Assembly (NCBI RefSeq): GCF_000152985.1
Contig: NZ_CH672395.1
Coordinates: 4,180,566 to 4,244,565 of the forward strand
Direction: 5' to 3'
Length of the DNA: 64,000 bases
Source of the DNA: Leeuwenhoekiella blandensis MED217
GTDB lineage: Bacteria; Bacteroidota; Bacteroidia; Flavobacteriales; Flavobacteriaceae
Position numbers and translations under genes: made by a program. How positions within the stretch are numbered: the stretch's first letter is position 1; each line of letters opens with the position of its first letter. The notes beneath the pieces are model-generated. The model did no database searches. It saw nothing but the letters and a program-made list of their open reading frames with translations, and was not told the DNA's origin. Positions 43,637 through 53,752 of this stretch are shown here, piece after piece.

Positions 43637-44785
43637 ATGCAAGAAGCTCATTCTAATCTCTCGTATTGGGAATATAAATCCTGGCTAGCAGATGTCGACT
43701 TTACCATTGTGGGAAGTGGCATCACCGGGCTCAGTTGTTCGTTGCAGCTGCGTAAACGCTTTCCAAAGGCTAAAATTTTAATTCTTGAGCGCGGAAGTCT
43801 TCCGCAGGGAGCGAGCACAAAAAATGCTGGTTTCGCTTGTTTCGGGAGCGTTTCAGAGCTTTTATCCGATTTAGAACGGCATAGCGAAGACGAAGTTTTA
43901 AAACTGGTTAAAATGCGCGTAGAGGGGCTGAAAGTTTTGAGAGAAACTTTAGGCGATCGCGCTATCAATTTCGAAAAATGTGGCGGTTACGAACTTTTTC
44001 TAACTACAAATCTTGAGCTTTATGAAAGCTGCTTCAGCCAGATCGAATATCTAAATGAATTGCTCGAACCGGTTTTTGAAAAGCCTGTTTTCAGTAGTGT
44101 TCCGAACAGATTTCAGTTTAAGAATGTTCAAGACAATCTCCTGTTTAATACTGAAGAAGGAGCAATAGACACGGGGAAAATGATGCAAGGTCTGCTTCAA
44201 AAAGCGCTTCAGCAAAATATATTGATCTTAAATAATTGGACGGTTACCGGTTTTGAAACGCTATCGAATAGTGTAGAAATACGAGCAAATTCCATCTCAT
44301 TCAAAACAAATAAACTGTTTATAGCAACCAATGGTTTTGCAGCACATTTGGGAATTACTCAAGTGCAGCCTGCGCGCAATCAAGTATTGGTGACCAAACC
44401 TATTGCTGACCTAAAAATTAAAGGTACGTTTCATCTGGATGAAGGCTATACCTATTTCAGAAATATCGATAACCGAATCCTTTTAGGAGGCGGCCGCAAT
44501 CTGGATTTAACCGGGGAACAAACCAATGCACTCGGGATTTCAGAAACTATTCAAGCGTATTTAGAAAAGACACTCAGTCAAATAATTCTACCGCAAACTC
44601 CAGTTGAAATCGATTATCGCTGGAGCGGAATTCTGGGTGTTGGAGCTCAAAAGAAGCCAATTCTAAAACCGCTTTCTGAACATGTTTTTTGCGGTGTTCG
44701 ACTTGGTGGAATGGGTGTCGCCATTGGTAGCCAGATAGGGAAGGAGCTGGCGGATTTATTGGCGCCGCCAAAAGCGATGAAGTAG
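43637..44785 (+). CDS. FAD-dependent amine/amino-acid oxidoreductase (DAO family)
   Basis: This 382-residue protein has an FAD-binding Rossmann start FTIVGSGITGLSCSLQLRKR and ILILERGSLPQGASTKNAGFA, a substrate domain, and a C-terminal FAD segment RWSGILGVGAQKKP and VFCGVRLGGMGVAIGSQIG. It belongs to the D-amino acid oxidase/glycine oxidase superfamily. The substrate is unknown. It is convergent with the ABC ATPase gene with a 9-bp gap. Confidence 0.85.
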   Translation: MQEAHSNLSYWEYKSWLADVDFTIVGSGITGLSCSLQLRKRFPKAKILILERGSLPQGASTKNAGFACFGSVSELLSDLERHSEDEVLKLVKMRVEGLKVLRETLGDRAINFEKCGGYELFLTTNLELYESCFSQIEYLNELLEPVFEKPVFSSVPNRFQFKNVQDNLLFNTEEGAIDTGKMMQGLLQKALQQNILILNNWTVTGFETLSNSVEIRANSISFKTNKLFIATNGFAAHLGITQVQPARNQVLVTKPIADLKIKGTFHLDEGYTYFRNIDNRILLGGGRNLDLTGEQTNALGISETIQAYLEKTLSQIILPQTPVEIDYRWSGILGVGAQKKPILKPLSEHVFCGVRLGGMGVAIGSQIGKELADLLAPPKAMK

Positions 44786-44794
44786 AGCGCTAGA

Positions 44795-45721
44795 TTAGAG
44801 CTTCAGTTTTAAATAAACAGCAGTATCTTTTTCTAAAGTTTCAGCAGTATTAAAGTAGATCTTTTGCCCTTGAGCTTCAGCTTCAACGAGGTAGTGACTT
44901 CCTTTAAAATAGCTTTTTAAAACGCTGGCTTTGATTTGGGTTTCTTCTTGAGATACCTGCAATTTATGCGGCATAATCAAATGTTTTTCATCATCAAGCT
45001 CCAGTGTATTTACGTCTCCAAAAAACGAAGCGACATAAGCATTCTTAGGGTTTTTAAACAAGGCTTCCGGAGTTGCGGTTTGTATAAATTGACCCTCACG
45101 CATCATTTTAATTTCGTCTGAAAAAGAAAGTGCTTCTTCGCTGTCGTGCGTAGCAGTAATGCAGGTTATATTTTCTTTTTTCAGATACGCATAGAGATTT
45201 CGGCGTAAGGCATTCCGTCTAAAGTTGTCAATATGGCTAAACGGTTCGTCCAGCAACAATAATTCGGGCTCTTTGGCAATCGCACGTGCAAGTGCAACGC
45301 GCTGTTTTTGTCCGCCACTCAACAATTTTACGTGTACATCGGCAAAAGCGGTCATATCAACCACTTCAAGAAGTTCGTTGATGCGTTCTTCTCGCTGCTG
45401 CATAAAACGACGCGACAAATGTTTCCCAATATTATCTGCCACCGAAATATAGGGCATCAAGTCAAAATCCTGAGCGAGATATTTGATAAAAGGCTCTCCC
45501 GGGACCAAGTTAAAGTTGGGGCCTAAAAGTTCGTTGTCGTTCCAAAAAACCGTCCCGTTTTCAACGTGAAGCAAGCCGTAGATGATTTTAAGCAAGGTGC
45601 TTTTTCCGCAGCCGCTTTCCCCTAAAATAGAAATGTGCTTTCCTTTTTCTACCGTGAAGTCAAGGTTTTTTAAAACGGTTTTTTCGGTATAGCCGAAGTC
45701 GGTTATGTCTACTTTTAGCAT
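44795..45721 (-). CDS. ABC transporter ATP-binding protein
   Basis: This is a 308-residue ATPase starting at the ATG at 45721 (MLKVDITDFGYTEKTVLKNL). It has Walker A GESGCGKST, signature LSGGQKQRVALARAIA, Walker B LLLLDEPFSHID and the switch His in TATHDSEEAL. A short C-terminal TOBE-like extension (about 240-308) places it near the PotA/sulfate/iron importer ATPases. No permease or binding protein gene is adjacent, so its substrate and partners are unknown. Confidence 0.88.
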   Translation of the reverse strand: MLKVDITDFGYTEKTVLKNLDFTVEKGKHISILGESGCGKSTLLKIIYGLLHVENGTVFWNDNELLGPNFNLVPGEPFIKYLAQDFDLMPYISVADNIGKHLSRRFMQQREERINELLEVVDMTAFADVHVKLLSGGQKQRVALARAIAKEPELLLLDEPFSHIDNFRRNALRRNLYAYLKKENITCITATHDSEEALSFSDEIKMMREGQFIQTATPEALFKNPKNAYVASFFGDVNTLELDDEKHLIMPHKLQVSQEETQIKASVLKSYFKGSHYLVEAEAQGQKIYFNTAETLEKDTAVYLKLKL

Positions 45722-45733
45722 AATAGAATATAA

Positions 45734-45770
45734 AAAGACCTCAAAAGTTATCAAAGCCTTTGAGGTCTTA
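45734..45770 (-). terminator. terminator between ABC ATPase and prolyl oligopeptidase
   Basis: AAGACCTCAAA pairs with TTTGAGGTCTT. Read leftward it ends the S9 peptidase transcript with a T5 tail, just upstream of the ABC ATPase start. Confidence 0.8.
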
Positions 45771-45798
45771 ATTTTATTGGTTTTAAAAAGCTCCGCAG

Positions 45799-47964
45799 TT
45801 AGCCTTTAATTTCTGATTTAGTTTTTTCGGGAAGCACGTCAAAGCCCATATTGTAAAGCGTAAAGGCAAAAATATCTGCTGTTTGCTCAATTTGCTTGCT
45901 TACCGGAGTTCCTGCACCGTGGCCGGCATCTGTCTCAATACGTATCAAAACAGGCGCGTCACCGGCTTGTTTCTCTTGCAATTCTGCCGCAAATTTAAAA
46001 CTGTGTGCAGGAACTACGCGATCATCGTGATCTCCTGTGGTTACTAAGGTCGCAGGATATTCTGTTCCGGTTTTTACATTATGCACAGGAGAATAACCTT
46101 TAATGTACTCAAACATTTCTTTGCTGTCTTCTGAAGTTCCATAGTCGTATGCCCAGCCGGCTCCGGCGGTGAATGTGTGATAACGCAGCATATCCATCAC
46201 ACCTACAGCAGGAAGCGCTACCTTCATCAAATCGGGTCTTTGCGTCATCGTTGCACCCACGAGCAAACCACCGTTAGAACCCCCGCGAACGGCCAAATAA
46301 TCGCTTGAGGTATAGTTTTCTGAAATCAGGTATTCTGCGGCAGCGATAAAGTCATCAAAGACATTTTGCTTTTGCATTTTGGTCCCGGCATCGTGCCATT
46401 CTTTACCATATTCGCCGCCACCACGCAGGTTAGGCACGGCATACACACCGCCCATTTCCATCCAGATCGCATTAGTAATGCTGAACGAAGGCGTAAGCGA
46501 AATATTAAAACCTCCATAACCATAAAGAATGGTTGGGTTCTTACCGTTACGTTCTAAGCCTTTTTTAAAGGTGATGATCATAGGAACTTTTGTACCGTCT
46601 TTTGAGGTATAAAATACTTGCTTGCTCTCGTAATTTTCAGGATCAAAATTGATTGCCGGTTTGCGGAACAATTCAGAAGTTCCAGACTCGATGTCGTATT
46701 TGTAAATACTTCCTGGAGAGGTATAGTTGGTAAAACTGTAATAAAGTTCTTTATCTTCTTTTTTAGCACCAAAACCGCCGGCGCTTCCGATACCGGGAAG
46801 TTCAACTTCACGTACGAGCTTACCCTCGTAATCGTATTGTTTTACTTGCGAAACCGCATCAACCATATACTCTGCAAAAAAGTAACCACCACCGGTAGAG
46901 GGCGAAAGCACATTTTCGGTCTCCGGGATAAAATCTTCCCAGTTTTCTGGAGTTGGATTAGCAGCATCCACGGTAACAATCTTACGGTTGGGCGCATCTT
47001 TGTCGGTCACAATGTAAAGTTTAGAACCTACATTTTCGATCACAGAAGTATTGGTTTCTTCCGTATCAACAATCGCAACAAAATCGGCATTTGGCTTGCT
47101 CAGATCTTTGATATAAAGCTTGTTTCCCGACGTTGCATTACTAGCGCTCAAGATCAAGTATTTATTGTCTTCTGTAGTCCCGGCACCAATGTAGCGATGC
47201 TTTTGCTCAGGCGTACCGCCAAAGATCAGTTCGTCTTCTTTTTGAGCCGTATTCAGCTTGTGGTAATACACTTTATGCTGATCTGTTTTTGCTGAAAGTT
47301 CGCTGCCGTCTGGCTTGTCATAACTCGAGTAGTAAAACCCGTCGTTCTCGCGCCAAGAGATTCCGCTAAATTTGATATCGACCAAAGTATCTTCGGTGAT
47401 CTCTTTGGTTTCAGCATCCATAACCAAAACCTTCCTCCAGTCGCTTCCACCTTCAGAAATACTATACGCAGCAAGTTTTCCATTATCTGAAAAACTAAGT
47501 CCGCCTAGTGAAACCGTACCGTCTTCGGCAAAGGTGTTAGGGTCTAAAAATACTTCTGCAGTAGAAGGATCTTCACCGGTTTTATAACGGTAGATCACAT
47601 ATTGATTTTGCAGTCCGTCATTTTTGTAAAAATAGGTGTAATCACCTTCTTTAAAAGGAGCGCCAATTTTCTCGTAGTTCCAGATTTTCTCAAGCTTTTG
47701 CTTGATTTCATCTTTAAACGGAATCTTATCTAAATAGCCAAAAGTGGCTTTATTTTCTGCTTTTACCCAAGCCTCAGTCTCGGCACTGCGATCGTCTTCA
47801 AGCCAGCGATACGGGTCGGGAACTTCGGTGCCAAAATAGGTGTCAACGGTATCTACCTTTTTCGTTTCAGGATAAGTCACTGCCATTTCAGGGGATTTTT
47901 TTTCATTGGTTTCACAGGCGCTGAAGAGAATCGTAAGTGCGCCCACATACGCTAATTTTTTCAT
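45799..47964 (-). CDS. S9A prolyl oligopeptidase, lipoprotein
   Basis: This 721-residue serine peptidase starts at the ATG at 47964 and has a lipoprotein signal ([17 protein letters not shown]). A seven-bladed beta-propeller (about 80-440) is followed by an alpha/beta hydrolase domain with the nucleophile in RGGSNGGLL, Asp in [11 protein letters not shown] and His in DAGHGAGTP. It cleaves short peptides after Pro, probably in the periplasm. Confidence 0.95.
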   Translation of the reverse strand: MKKLAYVGALTILFSACETNEKKSPEMAVTYPETKKVDTVDTYFGTEVPDPYRWLEDDRSAETEAWVKAENKATFGYLDKIPFKDEIKQKLEKIWNYEKIGAPFKEGDYTYFYKNDGLQNQYVIYRYKTGEDPSTAEVFLDPNTFAEDGTVSLGGLSFSDNGKLAAYSISEGGSDWRKVLVMDAETKEITEDTLVDIKFSGISWRENDGFYYSSYDKPDGSELSAKTDQHKVYYHKLNTAQKEDELIFGGTPEQKHRYIGAGTTEDNKYLILSASNATSGNKLYIKDLSKPNADFVAIVDTEETNTSVIENVGSKLYIVTDKDAPNRKIVTVDAANPTPENWEDFIPETENVLSPSTGGGYFFAEYMVDAVSQVKQYDYEGKLVREVELPGIGSAGGFGAKKEDKELYYSFTNYTSPGSIYKYDIESGTSELFRKPAINFDPENYESKQVFYTSKDGTKVPMIITFKKGLERNGKNPTILYGYGGFNISLTPSFSITNAIWMEMGGVYAVPNLRGGGEYGKEWHDAGTKMQKQNVFDDFIAAAEYLISENYTSSDYLAVRGGSNGGLLVGATMTQRPDLMKVALPAVGVMDMLRYHTFTAGAGWAYDYGTSEDSKEMFEYIKGYSPVHNVKTGTEYPATLVTTGDHDDRVVPAHSFKFAAELQEKQAGDAPVLIRIETDAGHGAGTPVSKQIEQTADIFAFTLYNMGFDVLPEKTKSEIKG

Positions 47965-47999
47965 TTGAAGCAAAATTGAATTCTTTCAAATATAGTCAG

Positions 48000-48096
48000 T
48001 AAACTTCCTCAGGGCAAGCCTAAGAGGCATTGCTTGGGAACGAATTTTCAATTTCGAGGCAAGCATCGGAGTATTAAACCCTTTGGCGGTGCCAAT
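48000..48096 (-). repeat. dispersed hairpin repeat, copy C
   Basis: The reverse strand of this copy reads like copy A: GGCACCGCCAAAGGGTTTAA, then ACTCCGATGCTTGCCTCG, TTGAAAATTCGTTCCCAAGC, and GCCCTGAGGAAGTTTA. It lies between the S9 peptidase gene and asd. Confidence 0.8.
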
Positions 48097-48134
48097 AAAA
48101 AAAACCTCCGAAACGGCAGGTCTCAGAGGTTTGT
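48097..48134 (-). terminator. terminator of asd
   Basis: Read leftward, AACCTCTGA pairs with TTCGGAGGTT and is followed by T8. It adjoins repeat copy C. Confidence 0.8.
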
Positions 48135-48156
48135 GAAATTATTAGGTTCTTTTAAA

Positions 48157-49146
48157 CTAAACCAATTCTTTAGCTGCTAGATATTCAGCGATTTGAACCG
48201 CGTTGGTTGCTGCACCTTTTCTCAGGTTATCTGCAACGACCCACATATTTAGCGTGTTTTCTTGAGAATAATCACGACGAATACGACCTACAAACACATC
48301 GTTTTTACCTTCAGCGTAAATAGGCATTGGGTAAGTATTGGTATCCGGATTATCTTGAATGGTAACACCATCTTGTGCTTGAAGCAGTTGGCGAACTTCC
48401 GCCAGGTCAAAATCATTTTCAAACTGTACGTTGATCGCTTCAGAATGGCCACCCACAACCGGGATGCGTACCGCTGTAGCGGTAACTGCAATCGTGTTAT
48501 CACCTAAGATTTTCTGAGTCTCGTTAACGAGTTTCATTTCTTCTTTGGTATACCCATTTTCGGTAAATACATCACAAGCAGGGATTGCATTGCGGTGAAT
48601 AGGATATGCGTAAGCCATATCACCTTGCTCTCCTTTGTATTCATTTTCTAACTGTTGAACCGCTTTAACTCCGGTTCCTGTAATCGACTGATAGGTAGAG
48701 ATCACAAGACGCTTGATCTTGTATTTCTTATGTAAAGGTGCTAAAGCCAAAACCATCTGAATGGTAGAACAGTTAGGGTTAGCGATGATTTTATCAGAAT
48801 CTTCTAATTCTGAAGCGTTGATCTCAGGAACAATAAGTTTTTTTTCAGGATCCATTCTCCACGCAGAAGAGTTGTCTACCACAGTAGTACCAACTTCTGC
48901 AAACTTAGGAGCAAACTCTAACGAAGTCCCACCACCTGCAGAAAAAATCGCGATATCAGGACGTGCTGCAATCGCATCTTCCATAGAACTAATGGTATAT
49001 TCTTTATCTTTATAGGTAACCGTTTTACCTACCGAGCGTGCGCTCGCAACAGGTATTAATTCGGTTATGGGGAAGTTGCGTTCTGCGAGTACTTGCAACA
49101 TTACGTGGCCTACCATCCCGGTAGCACCTACAACAGCTACTTTCAT
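48157..49146 (-). CDS. asd: aspartate-semialdehyde dehydrogenase
   Basis: This NADPH enzyme of the Lys/Thr/Met pathway and of diaminopimelate synthesis has VAVVGATGMVGHVMLQVLAE at its N-terminus, the catalytic Cys in IANPNCSTIQMVLAL, GTGVKAVQQLENE and a His-containing VVGGHSEAINVQF. The 329-residue length is normal. Confidence 0.97.
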   Translation of the reverse strand: MKVAVVGATGMVGHVMLQVLAERNFPITELIPVASARSVGKTVTYKDKEYTISSMEDAIAARPDIAIFSAGGGTSLEFAPKFAEVGTTVVDNSSAWRMDPEKKLIVPEINASELEDSDKIIANPNCSTIQMVLALAPLHKKYKIKRLVISTYQSITGTGVKAVQQLENEYKGEQGDMAYAYPIHRNAIPACDVFTENGYTKEEMKLVNETQKILGDNTIAVTATAVRIPVVGGHSEAINVQFENDFDLAEVRQLLQAQDGVTIQDNPDTNTYPMPIYAEGKNDVFVGRIRRDYSQENTLNMWVVADNLRKGAATNAVQIAEYLAAKELV

Positions 49147-49362
49147 AATTTTAATCTTTAGCGTATGTCAATCTCAATATGAGAGATAATTTAAATGGTT
49201 TATTAGTGCTGAAATACAGCCAGTCCCGCAGCTTATCTCTTTGCGGACGCCAAAAGTAGCAACACTTTGCAAAAAAGCAGACTATCTTATTAAAAATATA
49301 CACATTTGTTTAAAAAGTGACATTTTGTATGTTTTAAAAACATTATGTTATTTATATAACAA

Positions 49363-49391
49363 AAAGAACCCCCGAATTTCTTCGAGGGTTT
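49363..49391 (-). terminator. terminator of mscL
   Basis: AACCCTCGAA and TTCGGGGGTT form a stem when read leftward, ending in TTTTT. Confidence 0.75.
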
Positions 49392-49443
49392 AGTTAAAAT
49401 TAGTCTGCAGTGCAGCGGTTTGTGCCCTGAGGCATATAATCAA

Positions 49444-49863
49444 TTATTTCTTTCTCAATTCGTCACGAATTTCGATAAGTAATTCTTCTTGAGTAGGTCC
49501 TTTAGGAGCAGCTGGTTTAGCTTCTTCTTTCTTCTTGGTTTTCTCATAACCTTTCAACAACCAGTAAATCACAAAGCCAATGATGATAAAATCAATAACC
49601 GCTTGTAGAAAGTTACCGTAGGTCATAATCGCTCCACCGGCTTCTACAGCAGCTTCAACCGTATCATACTCACCGCCGTCTAGAGAAAAGAAGAGGTTAT
49701 TTACGTTTTTACCACCCATTAAAACGCCAATAACCGGCATAATCACGTCTTTTACAAGAGAGCCAACGATCTTGTTAAACGCTCCACCAATGATTACAGC
49801 TGTTGCCAGAGCAACAATGTCTCCCTTCATTAAGAAGGCTTTAAAATCTTTAAAAAATGCCAT
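49444..49863 (-). CDS. mscL: large-conductance mechanosensitive channel
   Basis: This 139-residue inner-membrane pentameric channel opens under hypo-osmotic shock. It shows the gate helix [20 protein letters not shown], the second helix [19 protein letters not shown], and a cytoplasmic helix ([14 protein letters not shown]). Confidence 0.96.
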   Translation of the reverse strand: MAFFKDFKAFLMKGDIVALATAVIIGGAFNKIVGSLVKDVIMPVIGVLMGGKNVNNLFFSLDGGEYDTVEAAVEAGGAIMTYGNFLQAVIDFIIIGFVIYWLLKGYEKTKKKEEAKPAAPKGPTQEELLIEIRDELRKK

Positions 49864-49938
49864 TTTTGAGTCGGTTTTTAGTTAATTAAGGTTCTAAGAT
49901 AGATAAATATTAAAAAGTCGAAAAGTAGAAAACGTTAG

Positions 49939-51036
49939 TTATTCTATAATTTTTCGTTCTATACGTTGAGAAACCGCTGTAATTAACTCATAAGGAATAC
50001 TTTTAATGCGAGCAGAGAGCGCCACTGCTGATGCCCCTTTTCCAAAAATGACCACCTCATCTCCTTCTTCACAATCAATTTTGGTCACATCAACCATAAT
50101 CATATCCATACACACATTACCTATGATCGGAGCCTTTTTACCATTGATCATCACATAGCCGCGCCCTTTACCATAAGCACGCGAAATTCCATCAGCGTGG
50201 CCAATGGGCAACGTAGCGCTTCGGCCTAATTTTGCAGCTGTATGTGCACGATTGTATCCTACGGTTTCACCAATTGAAATATCATGAATTTGAGAGATCA
50301 CGGTTTTCAGTGTAGCAACCGGTTTTAATTTAAGATCTTCCTCTTGCGTATTCCCGTAACCGTAAAGTCCGATTCCGGAGCGCACCATATCAAACTGAGC
50401 TTGCGGGTAATTAATTATCGCCGAAGTATTGCTTTGATGCAGCATAGGAGTATATCCTAAACCTGCGATCATATGCTTAGCATTGTTCTCAAAATTTTCA
50501 ATCTGCTGCAGGGTAAAGGTTCGTTCGTTTGGGTCTTCACTGGCTGCGAGATGAGAGAAAAGCGACTTTACCTTTAAAGCTTCGGTGGCGTGAAGTTGTT
50601 CAAGAATATCTTTTTCATTCACGTCTTTAAACCCTAGACGGTTTAGGCCGGTGTTGAATTTTATATGAATGGGATATGCTTTTAAGCCTTGTGCTTCAGT
50701 GATTTCGGTAAAAGCTTTTAGTACTCTAAAACTATAAATACTAGGCTCAAGCTGATGTTTTATAATTTGGTCAAAGTTTTCGATTTGTGGGTGCAGCACC
50801 AAAATAGGTGTTTTTATTCCTGCTTCGCGTAGTGCAACGCCTTCTGCGGTATAAGCAACCGCTAAGTAATCGATACCTTTTTCTTCAAGTTTTTTTGCCA
50901 CAGCAACAGACGCGCTTCCGTAGGCGTACGCTTTTACAACGCCCAGCATTTTTACGTCTGGTTCTAATTTAGACCGAAGATAGTCATAGTTATGGCTTAA
51001 GGCATTTAGGTCTAGTTCTAGAACAGTGTGCGACAT
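49939..51036 (-). CDS. alr: alanine racemase
   Basis: This PLP enzyme makes D-Ala for peptidoglycan. The 365-residue protein has the PLP Lys35 in VVKAYAYG, the MVRSGIGLYGYG motif, and the catalytic Tyr in TVGYNRAH. It is a stand-alone racemase and not fused to MurF, as is common in some Bacteroidetes. It starts directly at the stop of tdk, with no gap. Confidence 0.95.
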   Translation of the reverse strand: MSHTVLELDLNALSHNYDYLRSKLEPDVKMLGVVKAYAYGSASVAVAKKLEEKGIDYLAVAYTAEGVALREAGIKTPILVLHPQIENFDQIIKHQLEPSIYSFRVLKAFTEITEAQGLKAYPIHIKFNTGLNRLGFKDVNEKDILEQLHATEALKVKSLFSHLAASEDPNERTFTLQQIENFENNAKHMIAGLGYTPMLHQSNTSAIINYPQAQFDMVRSGIGLYGYGNTQEEDLKLKPVATLKTVISQIHDISIGETVGYNRAHTAAKLGRSATLPIGHADGISRAYGKGRGYVMINGKKAPIIGNVCMDMIMVDVTKIDCEEGDEVVIFGKGASAVALSARIKSIPYELITAVSQRIERKIIE

Positions 51037-51678
51037 TTATTCTTTTGTTTTAGGGTTTTTAAGTTCTTCGGGGTCTTTAACCTCAATGGTTTTAAGACGT
51101 TCCCGTAACATTGCTTTATAATAAGCACTACGGCTTAAGGGTTCATATTCTTCAGTTTCTCCCAGCAATACAAGATCATCGCTGGTTGCTTTTCTATAGC
51201 TGAATTGCGCCAGATTTCCCGTACGGGTACACACGGCGTGTACTTTGGTAACATACTCTGCGGTAGCCATAAGCGCAGGCATAGGGCCAAAAGGGTTTCC
51301 TTTAAAGTCCATATCCAGACCGGCAACAATGACTCTGATTCCACGGTTGGCAAGATCATTACACACCTTCACGATTTCTTCATCAAAAAACTGGGCTTCG
51401 TCAATACCTATCACATCACAACCGTCTGCAAGAATAGGAATATTAGCCGCAGCAGGTACCGGAGTAGATCTTATTTCGTTAGCATCATGAGAGATGACCA
51501 GCTCATCATCATAGCGGGTATCTATAGCAGGTTTAAAGATTTCAACCTTTTGTTTGGCAAACTTGGCACGCTTTAATCGGCGAATTAATTCTTCGGTTTT
51601 ACCCGAGAACATAGAGCCACATATGACTTCTATCCATCCAAATTGCTCTTTATGATTAACGGTATTTTCGAGAAACAT
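51037..51678 (-). CDS. tdk: thymidine kinase
   Basis: This 213-residue type II kinase of the nucleotide salvage pathway has the P-loop [20 protein letters not shown] with the catalytic Glu, and the lasso region [20 protein letters not shown]. One Cys of the usual zinc-binding set is visible (AVCTRTG); the second Cys pair is not obvious. It is transcribed just upstream of alr. Confidence 0.93.
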   Translation of the reverse strand: MFLENTVNHKEQFGWIEVICGSMFSGKTEELIRRLKRAKFAKQKVEIFKPAIDTRYDDELVISHDANEIRSTPVPAAANIPILADGCDVIGIDEAQFFDEEIVKVCNDLANRGIRVIVAGLDMDFKGNPFGPMPALMATAEYVTKVHAVCTRTGNLAQFSYRKATSDDLVLLGETEEYEPLSRSAYYKAMLRERLKTIEVKDPEELKNPKTKE

Positions 51679-51779
51679 TTCGTACTTTTCAACCTCTTAA
51701 AGGGCAAAGGTGCTATTCTTTGAGGGCTTAGCAAATTTATTAAAAACCCCAGCAAATAAACAGAGCAAACAAAAAACTT

Positions 51780-52655
51780 ATGAAGAAGAAATTAAAATCT
51801 GACTTGGTGAGCCTGGCGCACAAGATTTTAAAACTTGACTCAGAGAGTGACTACGAGACCCTAAAAAATGAAGCTCAGAAGATTTATGAAGCACTATCTG
51901 TTCTTGCTTATATAGAGGCTAGTTTTGACGCGGGGCAACCTGCAACAGATAAAGCCGAAATTATAAAAGCTTTAGAAGATGAAAATACTGAAGTGATTGC
52001 AGAAAGTATTCAAGAAATTCAACAAGAACAGGTTGAAGAAACTCCCACTGAAGCACCCCAAAAAGAGGAAACCGAATTGGAACGCATCGCTCGTATAGCG
52101 GCGGCCAACGAAGAACTTTTTGAGCGTTTAAGAACTCCCGAAGAACCAAAGCCTAAAGCAGAAAATCCCAAACCGAAAGAGCAAAAAGAACCCAAGATCA
52201 ATCAGGCTTCTTTGCATGAACCGGTGATGGAAAAGATCAAGGATATCGTTGCACAAATGCCGCCGGAAGCTGACGCTATTGAAGCGATGTTTCAGCAAAT
52301 CACACAGCAACCTGATGCGGTGAAAAATGATAAAGACGAGATAGGCGAATATGGTCGTATAGCCGAGTTTGAAGAGGATGAAAAACCACAGGAGAGCAAG
52401 CCAAAACGCTTGAATGACCGTATCTCTCGCGGACTTTCCTTTGGACTTAATGATCGTATTGCGTTTATAAAGCATCTTTTTAACGGCAGCGATACCGATT
52501 ATAACCGGGTGCTTTCTCAACTCAACACCGCAAATTCTGAAGAAGAAGCATTTAACCTTATCGACCAAATGGTAAAACCAGACTATAACAATTGGGAAGG
52601 TAAAGAGATGTATGAGACGCGCTTCAAAGAGCTTATCGCTCGTAAATTTGATTAA
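51780..52655 (+). CDS. conserved acidic protein of unknown function
   Basis: This is a 291-residue cytoplasmic protein. Residues 1-50 are helical (LVSLAHKILKLDSESDYETL), about 65-155 form a low-complexity E/P/K region, and about 200-285 form a conserved C-terminal domain with RISRGLSFGLNDRIAFIKHL and FNGSDTDYNRVLSQLNT. The C-terminal part recurs in flavobacterial proteins next to rsmI. It is separated from rsmI by 2 bp, so it may share regulation with rRNA methylation; the role is unknown. Confidence 0.75.
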   Translation: MKKKLKSDLVSLAHKILKLDSESDYETLKNEAQKIYEALSVLAYIEASFDAGQPATDKAEIIKALEDENTEVIAESIQEIQQEQVEETPTEAPQKEETELERIARIAAANEELFERLRTPEEPKPKAENPKPKEQKEPKINQASLHEPVMEKIKDIVAQMPPEADAIEAMFQQITQQPDAVKNDKDEIGEYGRIAEFEEDEKPQESKPKRLNDRISRGLSFGLNDRIAFIKHLFNGSDTDYNRVLSQLNTANSEEEAFNLIDQMVKPDYNNWEGKEMYETRFKELIARKFD

Positions 52656-52657
52656 AA

Positions 52658-53335
52658 ATGGGTAAACTTTACCTTGTTCCCACGCCTATTGGCAATCTGG
52701 AGGATATGACCTTTAGAGCGGTAAAAGTACTGCAAGAAGCAGATCTTATTCTTGCCGAAGATACCCGCACCAGTGGGAAGCTTCTCAAACATTTTGAGAT
52801 CACAACACAGATGCATTCGCATCATATGCACAACGAGCATAAAACGGTTGAAGGTCTTGTAGACCGCATTAAAAACGGTCAAACGCTTGCATTGATAAGT
52901 GACGCAGGAACTCCGGCTATTTCAGATCCCGGATTTTTATTAACGCGTGCTTGTGTAGAAGCAGGCTTGGAGGTTGACTGTCTGCCGGGCGCCACAGCTT
53001 TTGTCCCGGCTTTGGTTAACAGCGGGCTACCTAATGATAAATTTGTTTTTGAAGGATTTCTTCCGGTGAAAAAAGGAAGACAAACCCGCTTTTTACTTCT
53101 GGCGGAAGAAGAGCGCACGATGATCTTTTATGAAAGTCCGCATAAGCTGGTGAAGACCTTAAAAAACATGGTAGAATTCTTTGGTGAAGACCGAAGCATT
53201 TCGGTTTCCAGAGAGATCTCAAAACTACATGAAGAGACGGTACGTGGTACCGCAGCCGAGGTTTTAAAACATTTTGAGGCCAAAGCGCCTAAGGGAGAAA
53301 TTGTGATTATCGTAGGAGGAAAGCCTAAAAGCTAG
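52658..53335 (+). CDS. rsmI: 16S rRNA 2'-O-methyltransferase RsmI
   Basis: This SAM-dependent enzyme methylates C1402 of 16S rRNA. It starts LYLVPTPIGNLEDMTFRA and shows EDTRTSGKLL, ALISDAGTPAISDPGF, LPGATAFVPALVNSGLP, FEGFLPVKKGR and REISKLHEETVRGT. The 225-residue length is normal. The 3' end overlaps the extended reading of the next gene by 4 bp. Confidence 0.95.
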   Translation: MGKLYLVPTPIGNLEDMTFRAVKVLQEADLILAEDTRTSGKLLKHFEITTQMHSHHMHNEHKTVEGLVDRIKNGQTLALISDAGTPAISDPGFLLTRACVEAGLEVDCLPGATAFVPALVNSGLPNDKFVFEGFLPVKKGRQTRFLLLAEEERTMIFYESPHKLVKTLKNMVEFFGEDRSISVSREISKLHEETVRGTAAEVLKHFEAKAPKGEIVIIVGGKPKS

Positions 53336-53752
53336 GCAGTTTCTGCGACTTGTTTAGTTTCAGGCTGCAACAAGTCTAGAAGTCGGTTGATGTCGGCTTT
53401 AGCATAGCCTTCAATGATCACTTGTTCAGACTTCTTTTTTTGATTTGAAAATGATGAGGCGATCCTCATAAGCTTCCACATATTTTATTTGAGAAAACCT
53501 ATAAGTATAACTTCCACCTTTTTCTAGTTTAAAAGAAATCATATGCTTGGTATATCGCACATAGTTCTTCAGCTTAAAAGGAATAAAATGCGGGACAAAC
53601 AAAAGCAGCATACCCAGAGGTTGAATCAAGGTCCCAAATACAGTTTCTTTTAAAGAAAGCATTCCTACTAAAAACAGAACAAAGCCTACAGCAGCAACGG
53701 CTAGTCGCCAAGGTTCATTTTGATTGATAAAAGTGATGTTTTTAGCGCTCAT
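53332..53752 (-). pseudogene. membrane protein with PH-like C-terminus, frameshifted in an A7 run
   Basis: The annotated frame ends at 53426 after 108 residues. It has two hydrophobic segments (about 15-35 and 41-60) and a beta-rich domain. After the run of 7 A (53435-53441) the other frame continues as KKSEQVIIEGYAKADINRLL, then DLLQPETKQVAETA, ending in TAG at 53332-53334, an exact 4-bp CTAG overlap with rsmI. Deleting one A fuses both parts to about 139 residues. It is either an inactivating mutation, a sequencing error or slippage. Confidence 0.75.

Noticed and set aside
46618..47295. 225-codon open frame antisense to the S9 peptidase gene
   Set aside because: It is a shadow of the strongly supported prolyl oligopeptidase; its translation has no motif or domain.
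52128..52568. 146-codon antisense frame in the acidic protein gene
   Set aside because: The forward frame is in an operon with rsmI and has conserved segments; the antisense product is Phe/Leu-rich noise.
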